Source of the DNA: Scenedesmus sp. ARA3
Lineage: Eukaryota > Chlorophyta > Chlorophyceae > Sphaeropleales > Scenedesmaceae
DNA length: 64,000 nt
Reading direction: 5' to 3'
Assembly (NCBI GenBank): GCA_004335835.1
Contig: RWJK01001688.1
Span: 1 to 64,000, forward strand
A model generated the notes under the pieces. That model was given only the letters and a program-made list of their open reading frames with translations. It made no database searches and was not told the DNA's origin. Below are positions 22,992-32,839 of the stretch, one piece after another. The position numbers and the translations under genes were made by a program. The first letter of the stretch is position 1; each line of letters begins with the position of its first letter.

Positions 22992-25900
22992 ATGAATTTC
23001 GCCACGGGCATCACCGAGGACGTGGACCTCGACAATGTGCTGGACAACTACCTCACGCAGCTGCACGGCGATGTTCCCGCCAGCGGAGGCGTGCAGGGGC
23101 AGGCCCCTGGCATGATGATGCCGGACGGTCTGGCTGGCCTGGGTGGCCAGATGGGAGGCATGGGCGGTCTGCTGGGCATGCAGGGTGGCATGGGCCAGGC
23201 CGGGATGTTTGCAGGAATGCAGGGCATGGGCGGCCTCGCAGGCCTGCAGGGCATGGGTGGCATGCCTGGCATGCAGATGGCTGCAGCAGCAGCTGCAGCA
23301 GGCATGGATGGCAGCGGCGGGGGCCGCACCAGCGGCGGCGGCCGCACCAGCGGCGATAAGGGCAAGGCTGGAGGGCCGCGTGGGCGCCGCGCCAGCGAGA
23401 AGGTGGCCAGCAAGGCTGCTGCCGATGACAGCGACGCGCAGAGCAGCGACGGCAGCGCCAGCAGCGGCGAGCAGAAGAGCCGCAAGAAGCGCGAGCTCGG
23501 GAATGATGATGACATGACGGCTGCGGAGAAGCGGCACCTGGCCCTGCAGGAGAAGAACAGGCGCGCACAGCGCCGCTTCCGTGAGAGGCAGAAGGTGCGG
23601 ATGGATGATCTCAGCAGCAGCACGCATGTCTGGTTGTTTGTTGTTGTGAGACTGTCTGGGGTGCAAGCATGATGCGTTGGATGTGTTCTAAGGTGGCAGC
23701 TCCAGCACTCAGTATGCGCATCAGAAGCTTGCTTCTGGTTTCTGCAAGCACACCAGGCCGTCACGCGTATGCTTGCCCACATGGATGTATGCTTGCAAGC
23801 ACGCCCTCTCCCCCCCCCTGTCCGTGCTTGCCAGCTTTTCAACGCGCTTCAGCATTCACCTCTTTTGTGCCATAACATAAGTATATGCCCGTCCAAACTN
23901 NNNNNCCCCCGCAGGCCAAGATCCAGGACCTGCACCAGCAGATCGAGGAGCTGACTCAGAACAACTACAACACCCCAAAGCATAATTTGCTCACAAGCAA
24001 TGCTTTCGAACTTCCTGCAGGCCAAGATCCAGGACCTGCACCAGCAGATCGAGGAGCTGACTCAGAAGGTGGGCAGCCTGCAGACGGAGAACGCCGCGCT
24101 GCACAGCCGCACCAGCATCCTGGAGAAGGTGCTGGACATGCGCAACGAGCAGATCCAGGTCATGCAGGAGTCCAAGGAGGTGAGCCGGCCTGGTGAACAT
24201 GCTCGTGTAGTAGGACTGATCGGTGTGCACTGGTGCTTGGCTTGTTGTGACATGCGCAACGAGCAGGTCCAGGTCCAAGGAGGTGAGGGGCTGCGCTGCT
24301 GATGCAGCCTCAAGTTGCTTGTTTTTTATGGTTATGATTGTGCAGCATCAGATGCAGGTCATGCAGGAGTCCTAAGGAGGCCAGGGCGTGGCGGATGTGC
24401 CCTGCGAGGTTTGATTGCGCATAAGCAGATGGGTATATGCAGGTGGGCAACCTGTTCAGACTGGGCAGCAACCTTTGGTCCCTGCAAGCAGCTGGCAGCT
24501 GCAACCTTGGTTCGGCCAAGATTGCAGTTGCCAGCTGTCTGCAACGACCAATTTTGAGGTGTGCATGCCGCTCGCTGCTGCTGTCAACTTGCTGCTGCTG
24601 TCGCTGCCCTGCTAACCATGGGACCCGCTGCATTGCACTTCTTGTGCTTGCTCTTGCAGATCACGCAGCAGGTGGACGAGCAGACGGAGGGCCCTCCCCT
24701 CACACTGACTGCTGTGAGCGGCCAGTCCATCAGCCTCACCACAGACATGCTCAAGGTGAGAGCGCCGCATGAGCCTTACAGCAACAGCAGCAGCAGCAAT
24801 TTGATCTATGTGTGTCTCTGATGCAGCTGCTATGCCATTGTGATTCATTCCGCCACTGCCAATGGCAGGTAATAAACAGCCAAGCAGCAGCCAGAACCCA
24901 TCTGATCGTGCTCTGCATGCTGCTCATCATACTCTGCAGGCGCTGAGCCCCGAGCAGATCTACAAGATCTACCAGACCTACATCAAGGAGCTGTCCAGCA
25001 GGCTGGTGGAGCTCAACCAGGAGGCCTGCGCCAGCGAGGACATCACGGCGCAGGTGGAGAAGCTCACCAAGGAAGTGGTGAGTGGCACAAGTAACATATA
25101 ATGTAACGTCACATGACACAACCAAACAGCTTTTGGGGCGACTATTGCCATTACCGCCATACATGTCAGTGTTGTTGGTGCAGACAGCAATCCTGGTTGT
25201 AGATTGTGTGCAGCTGTGAGGGTTGTGTCGTTGACTAGCCAGCCCAGTGTCAGGCCTTGTTATCTGCGTGCATCTGCTTCTTGCAATTTTTAGCCAACAT
25301 ATGTCTCGACTTTTTTTGCTGCTGGCTGCTCCTTGCAGAGCTTCCTGCTGATGCGGCTGAGCGTGGTGCGGCCCATCGAGACGCGCAAGTTCATCGCGGT
25401 GTCGCGCCAGGTGCGGCAGGGGCAGCAGCTGCGCAGCAAAACACACCATGCGCTGGCAGCAGCGGCACAACCACAGGGACTGTTTGTATTTGTTTCTGTA
25501 TGTGTGCATCTGGCAAAGCTGCCTGTTGCATTCGAGGCAGCTACAAACATCAGCCGCTTCTAGCAGTAAAGGAACAGTAGTAGCTGGTGTATGCTTTCCT
25601 GTGCCTGGTGCCCTGACGTCCTGCTGCTCGCGTCTTCGTGCTGCCCACAGTACCTGCACAACGAGGAGGCCGTTGACTGGTGTGTTGATGCTTGAATGTT
25701 TGCTATTGTGCTCCTGGTGCTGCTGCCTGCTGCCTCTGCTGCCTGCTTGCAGTACCTGCACAACGAGGAGGAGGCCATCGACATGTGGAAGAGCGTGGTG
25801 AACAGCATCAACCTCAACGACAAGCAGAAGCTGGACATCGTGCGCTGGAAGCAGCTGTTCATGCAGAAGGTGGAGCCCATCGTGGACGAGCGCAAGAAGC

Positions 25901-26825
25901 TCAACGTGCAGATCCAGGCGCACCTGCCGCAGGTGAGGAGATGGCACTTGTTAGCTGGTTAGTTCGTTTCTTTCGTTGGTAAACGGCAGTTGCAGTGTGC
26001 TGTGTGTGACCGCGCAAGAAGCGCAAGAAACGTGCAGATCCAGGCGCTCCTGCGCGCTTGAAATGTTGGGACTAGTGCAATGACAGCCGCACACAGTACT
26101 TGTCCGTGTAACGGTTCCCTGCAAGCATCAATGTGTACCTCTGCTCAGCAAGCACCACCGCTGCGCGCTGCTGCGCACACCCTCTCACCTTTGCCCTCAT
26201 CAATCCCCTCATGAGCCCTTCCACACGCCTCCCACACCATCTCACCTTTAACTTTGCAACGTTGCCCTTGCAGGAGTCGTTCCACACTCGCAACGCCATC
26301 ACCTACATCAAAACGCACGAGGCCGTGGCCAAGCTGCGCGAGAACCTGCGCGCAGAGCACAACGTGACCATCGAGTTCTGCGCGGCTGTCTTCAAGGGCG
26401 TGCTCAACTCCTTCCAGATGGCCTCACTCCTGGTGCAGGCCTACCCCGCAGTGCCAGATGCCCTGGCAGTGGCTTCTGCTGTCATTGCTGACATGAATGA
26501 CAAGGGCCAGGCCCTGCCCAGCGCCCTCGCAGACATGCAGAGCAACCAAGGCATGCCTGGCCTATCCATGGCAGCACCCCTGCTGTGCCCTGCAAGCGAC
26601 CACAACCCCAACGCACCCAGCACGGCGGCTGCGGCGGCTGCAGCAGCTGCTGCTGCAGGTGTGTCGCAGGGCGCAAGCATTGGCCTGGGAGCGGTGGGCC
26701 AGAACCAGCAGGTGCCGCTGCTGCAGACGCTGCACGGCATGGGCAGCAGGGACGTCATGGCGCCGCCTGCGGACCTGGCTGCTGCTGCTGTGGACGGCCT
26801 GCTGGGCAACCAGCTGCAGCAGTGA
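22992..26825 (+). CDS. bZIP transcription factor with conserved algal C-terminal region
   Basis: Exons 22990-23594, 24021-24179, 24660-24755, 24940-25077, 25339-25410, 25753-25932 and 26274-26825. I take ATG 22992; an upstream coding exon is possible because an acceptor precedes it. Order: acidic start (TEDVDLDNVLDNYL), Met/Gly-rich linker (MGGMGGLLGMQGGMG), Ser/Lys linker, basic region EKNRRAQRRFRERQK (N-x7-R spacing, resembling fungal AP-1-like basic regions), and a leucine zipper across the next exon (IQDLHQQIEELTQKVGSLQT onward). The downstream exons encode a helical region (YKIYQTYIKELSSRLVELNQ, AIDMWKSVVNSINLNDKQKL, NAITYIKTHEAVAKLREN) that I do not recognise. The tail is Ala/Pro-rich. 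It should act as a nuclear DNA-binding dimer. Confidence 0.85.
23900..23905. other. Assembly gap (6 N)
   Basis: Six N inside the intron before the zipper exon, flanked on the right by a partial copy of that exon. The gap may mark a collapsed duplication. Confidence 0.99.
23907..24470 (+). repeat. Copies of the bZIP zipper exon on both sides
   Basis: Acceptor-side copy at 23911-23960 (GCAG then AAGATCCAGGACCTGCACCA) precedes the parent at 24021 and diverges after GAGCTGACTCAGAA. Donor-side copies at about 24249-24286 (GACATGCGCAACGAGCAGGT ending in GGTGAGG) and 24343-24385 (CAGGTCATGCAGGAGTCCTA) follow it. A weaker one lies near 24440. Confidence 0.85.
24483..24543 (+). other. Intronic imperfect hairpin, about 28 bp, 5-base loop
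   Basis: Arms at 24483-24510 and 24516-24543 pair over about 28 positions, with two G-T pairs and two mismatches; the loop is TTCGG. It lies in an intron of the bZIP gene on the sense strand. It has pre-miRNA-like size and asymmetry, but could equally be a small palindromic element. Confidence 0.5.
25648..26053 (+). repeat. Copies flanking the 25753-25932 bZIP exon
   Basis: Acceptor-side copy at 25648-25680 (CACAGTACCTGCACAACGAG, then stops matching). Donor-side copy at 26010-26053 (GCGCAAGAAACGTGCAGATC, then CAGGCGCTCCTGC), corresponding to KKLNVQIQAHLP of the parent. Confidence 0.75.
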
Positions 26826-27101
26826 GCATGCGTAGAGTCATGCTGAAGGCGCTGGGGGCTGTCTCGACAGCTGTAAGTGGGGACTACAGCTGGGTGGTTA
26901 TGTGGCGGCGGCTGCCGCTGCTGCTGCTGTGGATGGCCTACTGGGCAACCAGCTGCAGCAGAGCGCAGAGGCGTGGCGGTGAGGGCGCTGCAGGGCTGTT
27001 ACAGACGGCTGCTACAGCTGAAGTGCGGGCTACAGCTGGGCGGTTATGTGGCTGCTGCTGCTGCCGTGGACGGCTTGCTGGGCAATGAGCTGCAGCAGGC
27101 G
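26778..27101 (+). repeat. Three copies of the bZIP C-terminal coding end
   Basis: The parent encodes AAAVDGLLGNQLQQ and the stop at 26825. Copies at about 26905-26961 and 27043-27101 repeat GCTGTGGATGGCCTACTGGG-like sequence with the preceding GACTACAGCTGGGTGGTTAT. Both lie past the stop. Confidence 0.85.
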
Positions 27102-29678
27102 TGGTGCGTGGGTTGTGGCATGGTGGCGAATGCGCTGCGGGCTGTCATACGGCAGCTGCTTGAGCTGCAGTGCTGAGACAAGACTGCAGCTGGGCGATTA
27201 TGGCGTGACGCGATGGGGTGCATGTGCATCCATGGTGGTTGTGGTGACAGCTGCAGCTGGTGTTAAGCTGCGCTGCTGCTGCTGTTGCGGCAGCAGGAGG
27301 CAGGAAGCTGTGGGGTGGACCAGCTGTGATATGCTGGAGATGCAGTCAGCATGCACTGCTGCTGCTGCAGAGGAGTGGGTTGGTGGATGGAGGCACAGCA
27401 GCAGTAGCCAGCCATTTATGGCACAGTGTGAGGATGCTTTGTCATTCGACAAGGGTGCTGCTGTGTTGTGGATGGCTGGTTGCTGCTTGCGCTTGGCGGC
27501 TGTCATGTTTGAGATGGGGTGGGGTTTGGGGGTGGGGGGTGTGGGAGGCGGGGATCCAGCGGCTAAGGATGCAGCATGTCGTTGATTGCACGGAATTGCA
27601 TGGTGACACAGCTGCATTGGTGGTAGCAGGGTCGGTTTGCTGTTTTCACCGCATTGCTGCAGCTTGGGAGAGCCAGGTGTTGATGCAACACCTGGAATTG
27701 AGGGCAGGGCAGAGCTGGCAGGGTCGATCTGACCCCGGCGGCTTTGTTTCTGTGGGTTGCTTGCCACACTGCTGCTGCTATGTTGGTGTGGCAGCAGCGG
27801 CAGTTTTGTTTCTGGTGTATGCAGCACGCATCTGCAGTATCTATTGCTTGGCGTTATGCTTGCGCGTAGAGGCTGCCGGCGCTGCTGCATTTGAAACGCA
27901 AACCTCCACGGCTTGCAGCACAACCTGCCTGGCTACTTCCCTCACATGAGCAAAGTGTTTCGAGGCTGCGTCCGGTGGCAGTTGCTGTGCGATGCGTTCC
28001 TGCTTCCAGCATTTCGCCCAACTGGTGGGCGGCATTTGAGGCCAAAGCATTGTGAATGCATGCATGCATCAAACAACCTGGTTGGTTTTCTGAAGGCATT
28101 GGGGCATCCAGCCTTGCACCTGACAGCTGGCTTGCATATGAGCACACCCTGCTTGTATGTGTGATGGTGCAGTGGTGCTTGGTGGGGTTGTGGCGGCACA
28201 GAGGTGCTGTGGCAGGTGGTGGTCGAAAGGGTGAAAGGAGCGAGGACAACACGACATCCAGCTCACCTGTTGTTCTCCTGGTTTGGTTCGAATGACACAG
28301 CAGCAGGCTGCAGAGCTGCGCTGTGGGCTGTTTGTTTGCCTCTGAAACACTGCTGATAGTGCACAACCAAGGCTGACAAAAGCTGTGTGTTGCGTGATGG
28401 CTGCTCTTGCAGCAGCGGGGCATGCGCATGGAAACAGACATATAACTGATGAGCAACCGGGATGGTGTTCGTGGTGTTCGTGGCGTTTCGTCTGGGTGGG
28501 GTTTTGGAGGTGGGTTGGGCCTTTCAGTGGGCGTGTGGAGGCGGATGAATTTGCCTGTTGAGAGTGTTTCCTGCAACACCCTAGCCTGTTGCGTGTGCCT
28601 ACAATACTTGTTTTACAGACCATCTACATGTGCAGCAGGCGTCTGCTGTGGATGGTTTTGGCATGCGCAGTGACTGGCATTTCCATCCAGCATGGCTGCT
28701 TGGCAAGTGCTGCAAGTGCTGCAAGGTCGTGCCGCGCTCTGCAGCATGCACGGCAGTTGCCTGGCGGCCACGGCTGTTGCACAGCAATGTGCCAGGTGCG
28801 CATCGCAAGCGCTGGTGTTTTTGTCAGCAACTGAGGATGCTCCTGTTCAGCGCATTGAATGCACACCTCTCTGGGCTTTGGTCAGTGTTTGATCAGGCAC
28901 CTGTGGCTGCGCACACATCTTGTTGTCAGGGACCAAGCTTCAAATCTACCTGCATTTCCGAAGCAACACCTGTGCGGTGGTGGTTCTAGTGGGCAGCTCA
29001 TGCTAGCCTGCTGTTGGGCGGTGAGCTCAGGAGCTGTGCTCTTTGCACAGCTTGCAGCATGTGCATCAAACTGTTGTGACACTCTGACGGCGCTGAGGAG
29101 ACGCTGCAGCTGTTTTGCTGGGCGTTTTGTTGCTGTGCGCGGTGCTGTGTGTACTCCAAAAAGGAATGGGTCAGGCTGGCCCCTTACCAGGCAGTGAGGG
29201 GCATGTGACCTTCCAAGTGTGGGTTTGAGCCATGAACGCTGTTGGTTTCGCATGTGCATGCAGGAAACGGCTCAGAAGTATGGAAACGTTGGCCCATTTG
29301 GGGGGCCGTTGGACGTCAAACTGTGTAAAGCTGTACAAGTGCGTTGGAGTGTGTGGCCTGAGGGAACCTCGAGATCGACATAGCGCGTTGAAAACACCCG
29401 ATACTACTGGTACCCGTTGATAATTTCAGGGGAAAGCAGAGCGTCGGTGAGGAGAACTCTCATCGTCAGTTCGCGGTGTGTTAGTCCCGGCCCGAGTTGT
29501 TGCCTGACTTCCCTTGCACCGAGTCAGCCTGCTGCCTAGCGTATTCGAACAGTTGATACACACGGCAAACAGCTAGGTGTCCTTACAGCCTGCAGGCGGT
29601 GTGCTGTATGCGTTAGAGCCTGCTTTGCAAGCTCCTACTGCTCGCATTGCTGTGGATCTCACTCTCAAGGCGCTCAAA
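27102..29678. other. No supported gene
   Basis: Remainder of the bZIP 3' flank and the promoter side of the DUF1818 gene. Open frames here have biased composition and no domain. Some possible splice sites occur (TTACAG at 28618), but no exon I would defend. A GT-rich stretch lies at 28463-28520. Confidence 0.4.
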
Positions 29679-30484
29679 ATGCACACCATCTGCTCTAGAA
29701 GCATTGCCGGCAGAGCTGCTGGCATCGCAGCAATTCCGCAGCGCCCGCAAGTGCAACAGAGGCAGCACAGCAGGAGCGTGCTTGCGCACGATTCCAAGGT
29801 AACCTTAGATTGTTCAATTTTATTTTAGGCTGCGACATTCTGTGCTTGCAGTAGCCGGGTACTCACTCTGCTGCTTGGGTGACTCCTCTGCCCCAGTCAG
29901 CGTAGCATCGGCCCCCTCTCCTGATTTGCCTGCACACTCTGATTTTATCGATCATAACTTCAGGATGGCAAGTCCAAGTCCGTGGACGACGTGCTGCGTG
30001 AGGCCAATGCTTTGCTGGAGAACTTGTCAGCAGGCATGCCCAGTGGCACCCCTGCCCTGCAAGCCAGCATAGACGAGCTGGAACAGATGGGCTACGTTTG
30101 CGATGAGTCTGGCTGCGTGCTGGTGCTGCCAGGCGACAGGGAGAGGGCTGCAGGTGCGTGCAGCAGCGGCCCAGGCTGCTCTTTTGTCCCTGCAGCATGA
30201 GATCTGGTGCCTGGCAGTAATCATGCCTCAACCGTCTGCCAAGGTGCTGCTGTTGGAATAGATAACGTTGATGTTAGGCAATGTGTACTGCAGCTTAACC
30301 CGTGGCACAGCACAGCAGGATCGGCAAGCAATGGAACCAGTCACGTGCCTTGAGCAGCTGTGACTGCCAGCGCTGCGCGTGCTGATGTAATGTAATGTAA
30401 TGATAATGCCTGCCAACCAACACTGGTCCGGCACATTTGTAGTTTGCAGGAATCTGAAGAGCCCAAACCGCTAATGTATTGCTG

Positions 30485-30521
<37 letters not shown>

Positions 30522-32156
30522 AGGTCCTCCAGCCATCAACGGGCTGCTGTCTGGTGACAACTGGAGCCTGGGCATGCTGCCTGAGTGAGTGAAGGGCACA
30601 GGCATGCAGCGAGAAGTGCTGTTGATTAATCCAACAATAACAAAGATTACAACCTGCAGATCAAGCTAGCAGCAGCAGCAGCAGCAGTGTTCAGTGGCCA
30701 AGCCAACTTTGAGTCGAGTGTGACCTGCTGCTGCTGCTCTTTGCACAGACCTGACATCGACGAGCGCAAGGAGCGCAGCCCCTAGACATGCCATTGACCC
30801 TGCGCTGAACCTACACTGCGCTGGTGTCGGGCACCTGCACGATGCTGTGACCGCCTGTTTGTTGCACCTGCTGCTGCTGCTGCTGCTGTCCTTTGCACAG
30901 GCCTGACAGTGATGATGAGCAGGAGAGCAGCCCCTACACGCCCCCTCCACCAAGCGCTTGACTTAAGCCCTGTTTGCTGCACCTGCATTCACCTCTGCTG
31001 CAGGCCCGACCGTGATGATGAGCAGGAGGGCAGCCCCTACACTGCCCTTGTCTCAGGCCCCTGTACGATGCTGTGACCGCCTGTTTGCTGCACCTGCTGC
31101 TGCTGCTGCTGATCTGCTTTGCACAGGCCTGACAGTGATGATGAGGAGGAGAGCAACCCCTACACCGCCCTTGTCTCAGGCCCCTGTACGATGCTGTGAC
31201 CACCTGTTCGCTGCCCCTGCTGCTGCTGATCTTCTTTTTACACAGGCCTGACAGTGATGATGATGAGGAGGGCAGCCCCTACACGGCGCTGGTCTCAGGC
31301 CCCTGCTGGAGTGTGCCGCTCAAGCCCAGCGAGCTGAGCGACTTTGTGGGCATGCTGAGCCAGCTGCGGCTGATGGTGGCCAACCTGGCGGCACAGGGGC
31401 AGTGGCACGGCGGCAGCGCAGACAGGCCGGCGTCACGCGTCAAGGTGCGTTGATGGTTTGTGTTGCTCACTGCTGCTCGCTGCTGTTGGGTTTGGAGACT
31501 GGCTTGCGCAGAGAAGGGCAGAAGAGCAATATGGGTGGGTGCCGGTTTGAAGCAATGTTATGGTTGTGATCCGGTGTGGGGGAGCAGCGGTGACTTTGTG
31601 GGCATGCTGAGCCAGCTGCGGCTGATGGTGTCCAACCTGGCGGCACAGGGGCAGTGGCACGGCGGCAGCGCAGACAGGCCAGCGCCACGCATGAAGGTGC
31701 GCTTGGGCCCTGCTGTCGTTTGGGGTAGACCTGTCGTGTGCTGGCAGCATATGAGGAGACAGGGCGGTGGAAAAGCAGACATTGGTTGCTAGCTGAGGCA
31801 CAGTGCTTGGGCTGTTGCGGGCGCAAGCCCTGCACCTGGGATGTTCAACGCAAATGTTGAGAGACAGTTGTCCTGCATTGCAAATGATGGCTAGTAATGT
31901 GTTGCACTCATTAGGTGATACGTCAGGCAGCTTTGCTGTCTGTTGCTGAAGCTGCAGTGTACTCCGCCTCTGTGGTAGATCAACCAAAGGGGCTGATTAC
32001 ATCGCAGCTTCAGCAACAGCAAAGCTGCATGACTGTGTTGCCTACTGAGGGCAATTGGTGAGCTGAAAACAAGCATCGGCAAGCAGCGCCAGATGCGCAA
32101 GGAAACTGTGCATACACAGGCACCTGTTGTGCTGCTGCCACAAGCACTTCTTCTTA

Positions 32157-32188
<32 letters not shown>

Positions 32189-32839
32189 CTGCCCTGTAAC
32201 TGCAATTCACTCGCAGTGGGAGACCAACCACATGCCATGAAGGCTGCGCACGCTCACCTGCCTGCCTGCCTGCGTGCTGCCCTATAACTGCCTGTCATCT
32301 GCTCGCAGTGGGAGACCAACCACATCGTGATGAAGGCTGCGCATGCTCCCACTGAGCCGGGCTTCAGCATTGAGATCACCTTCAGGACTGACAGGTGCGC
32401 TCCCAAACACTTTCTTCATGATTTTTATATATAAGAAGGGATTACTCAGGTGATCAACTGCTTCTCACTAGTGTGGTGCTTCACATGCATCACTTTCGCG
32501 CTGTGTAGGTTTTTGCTTCAGCGCTTGCTGGGTGATGAAGCTGCCTGCGCAGATCCTTGCTTGACCGTAGCTGCTGCCAGTGCAAGAGCCGGCTTTGCTG
32601 CTGCCTACTGATGCTGCTGTCTGCTTGCTCTTGGTCCCTCTTCGTGGTGCAACTGCCGGCTGCACAACAACTCTGCTGCCTGCTTGCTTGACTTGTGCTA
32701 CAGGCGCTCTGTGTCAGCCGAGTGGCCGGCAGAGGTTGCTGCTGCTGTCATTGCAGCAGTGGACACAGCAACAGGCGGCAGCGCAGGCAGCAGAGCAGCA
32801 CAGGAAGTGCGCAGCACCCCAGCTGCCGTTTCTGCATAA
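29679..32839 (+). CDS. DUF1818-family protein, probably chloroplast-targeted
   Basis: Exons 29679-29798, 29964-30153, 30524-30584, 31246-31444, 32309-32394 and 32704-32839; all phases agree. The N-terminus (MHTICSRSIAGRAAGIAAIP) has no acidic residues and is Arg/Ser/Ala-rich like a plastid transit peptide; an in-frame ATG at 29577 is an alternative start. An acidic middle (SVDDVLREANALLENLSAGM, DSDDDEEGSPYTALV) precedes a C-terminal half matching the cyanobacterial/plastid DUF1818 fold: GPCWSVPLKPSELSDFVGML, QLRLMVANLAAQ, WETNHIVMKAAHAP, FSIEITFRTDRRSVSAEWPA and EVAAAVIAAVD. DUF1818 proteins are of unknown function in oxygenic phototrophs. A (CTG)11 tract precedes the third exon. Two exons have serial diverged copies. 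Confidence 0.75.
30742..31310 (+). repeat. Five-copy acceptor-side exon array in the DUF1818 gene
   Basis: Copies begin after ACAG or GCAG at 30749, 30901, 31004 and 31126, before the full exon at 31246. Each starts with a CCTGACAGTGATGATGA-type sequence encoding PDSDDDEE.SPYTALVSGP. Copies 3 and 4 run to GGCCCCTGTACGATGCTGTG and stop; only the last continues with CTGGAGTGTGCCG. The last two units are about 120 bp and include intron sequence (GACCGCCTGTTTGCTGCACC). Confidence 0.93.
31588..31698 (+). repeat. Donor-side copy of the main DUF1818 exon
   Basis: About 107 bases (GACTTTGTGGGCATGCTGAG onward) repeat 31341-31444 with few changes. The copy stays open and keeps a GTGCGC donor, so it could be spliced as an alternative 3' part of the exon. 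Confidence 0.9.
32156..32280 (+). repeat. (CCTG)n tetranucleotide tract and acceptor-side exon copy
   Basis: About eight CCTG units at 32157-32189 and a shorter run at 32257-32273. Between them, 32214-32255 copies the start of the next exon (CGCAG then TGGGAGACCAACCACAT). The tract and exon start were duplicated together. Confidence 0.9.

Noticed and set aside
27198..28623. Long open frames on both strands
   Set aside because: Pro/Ser/Cys-biased, no domain, no consistent splice phases.
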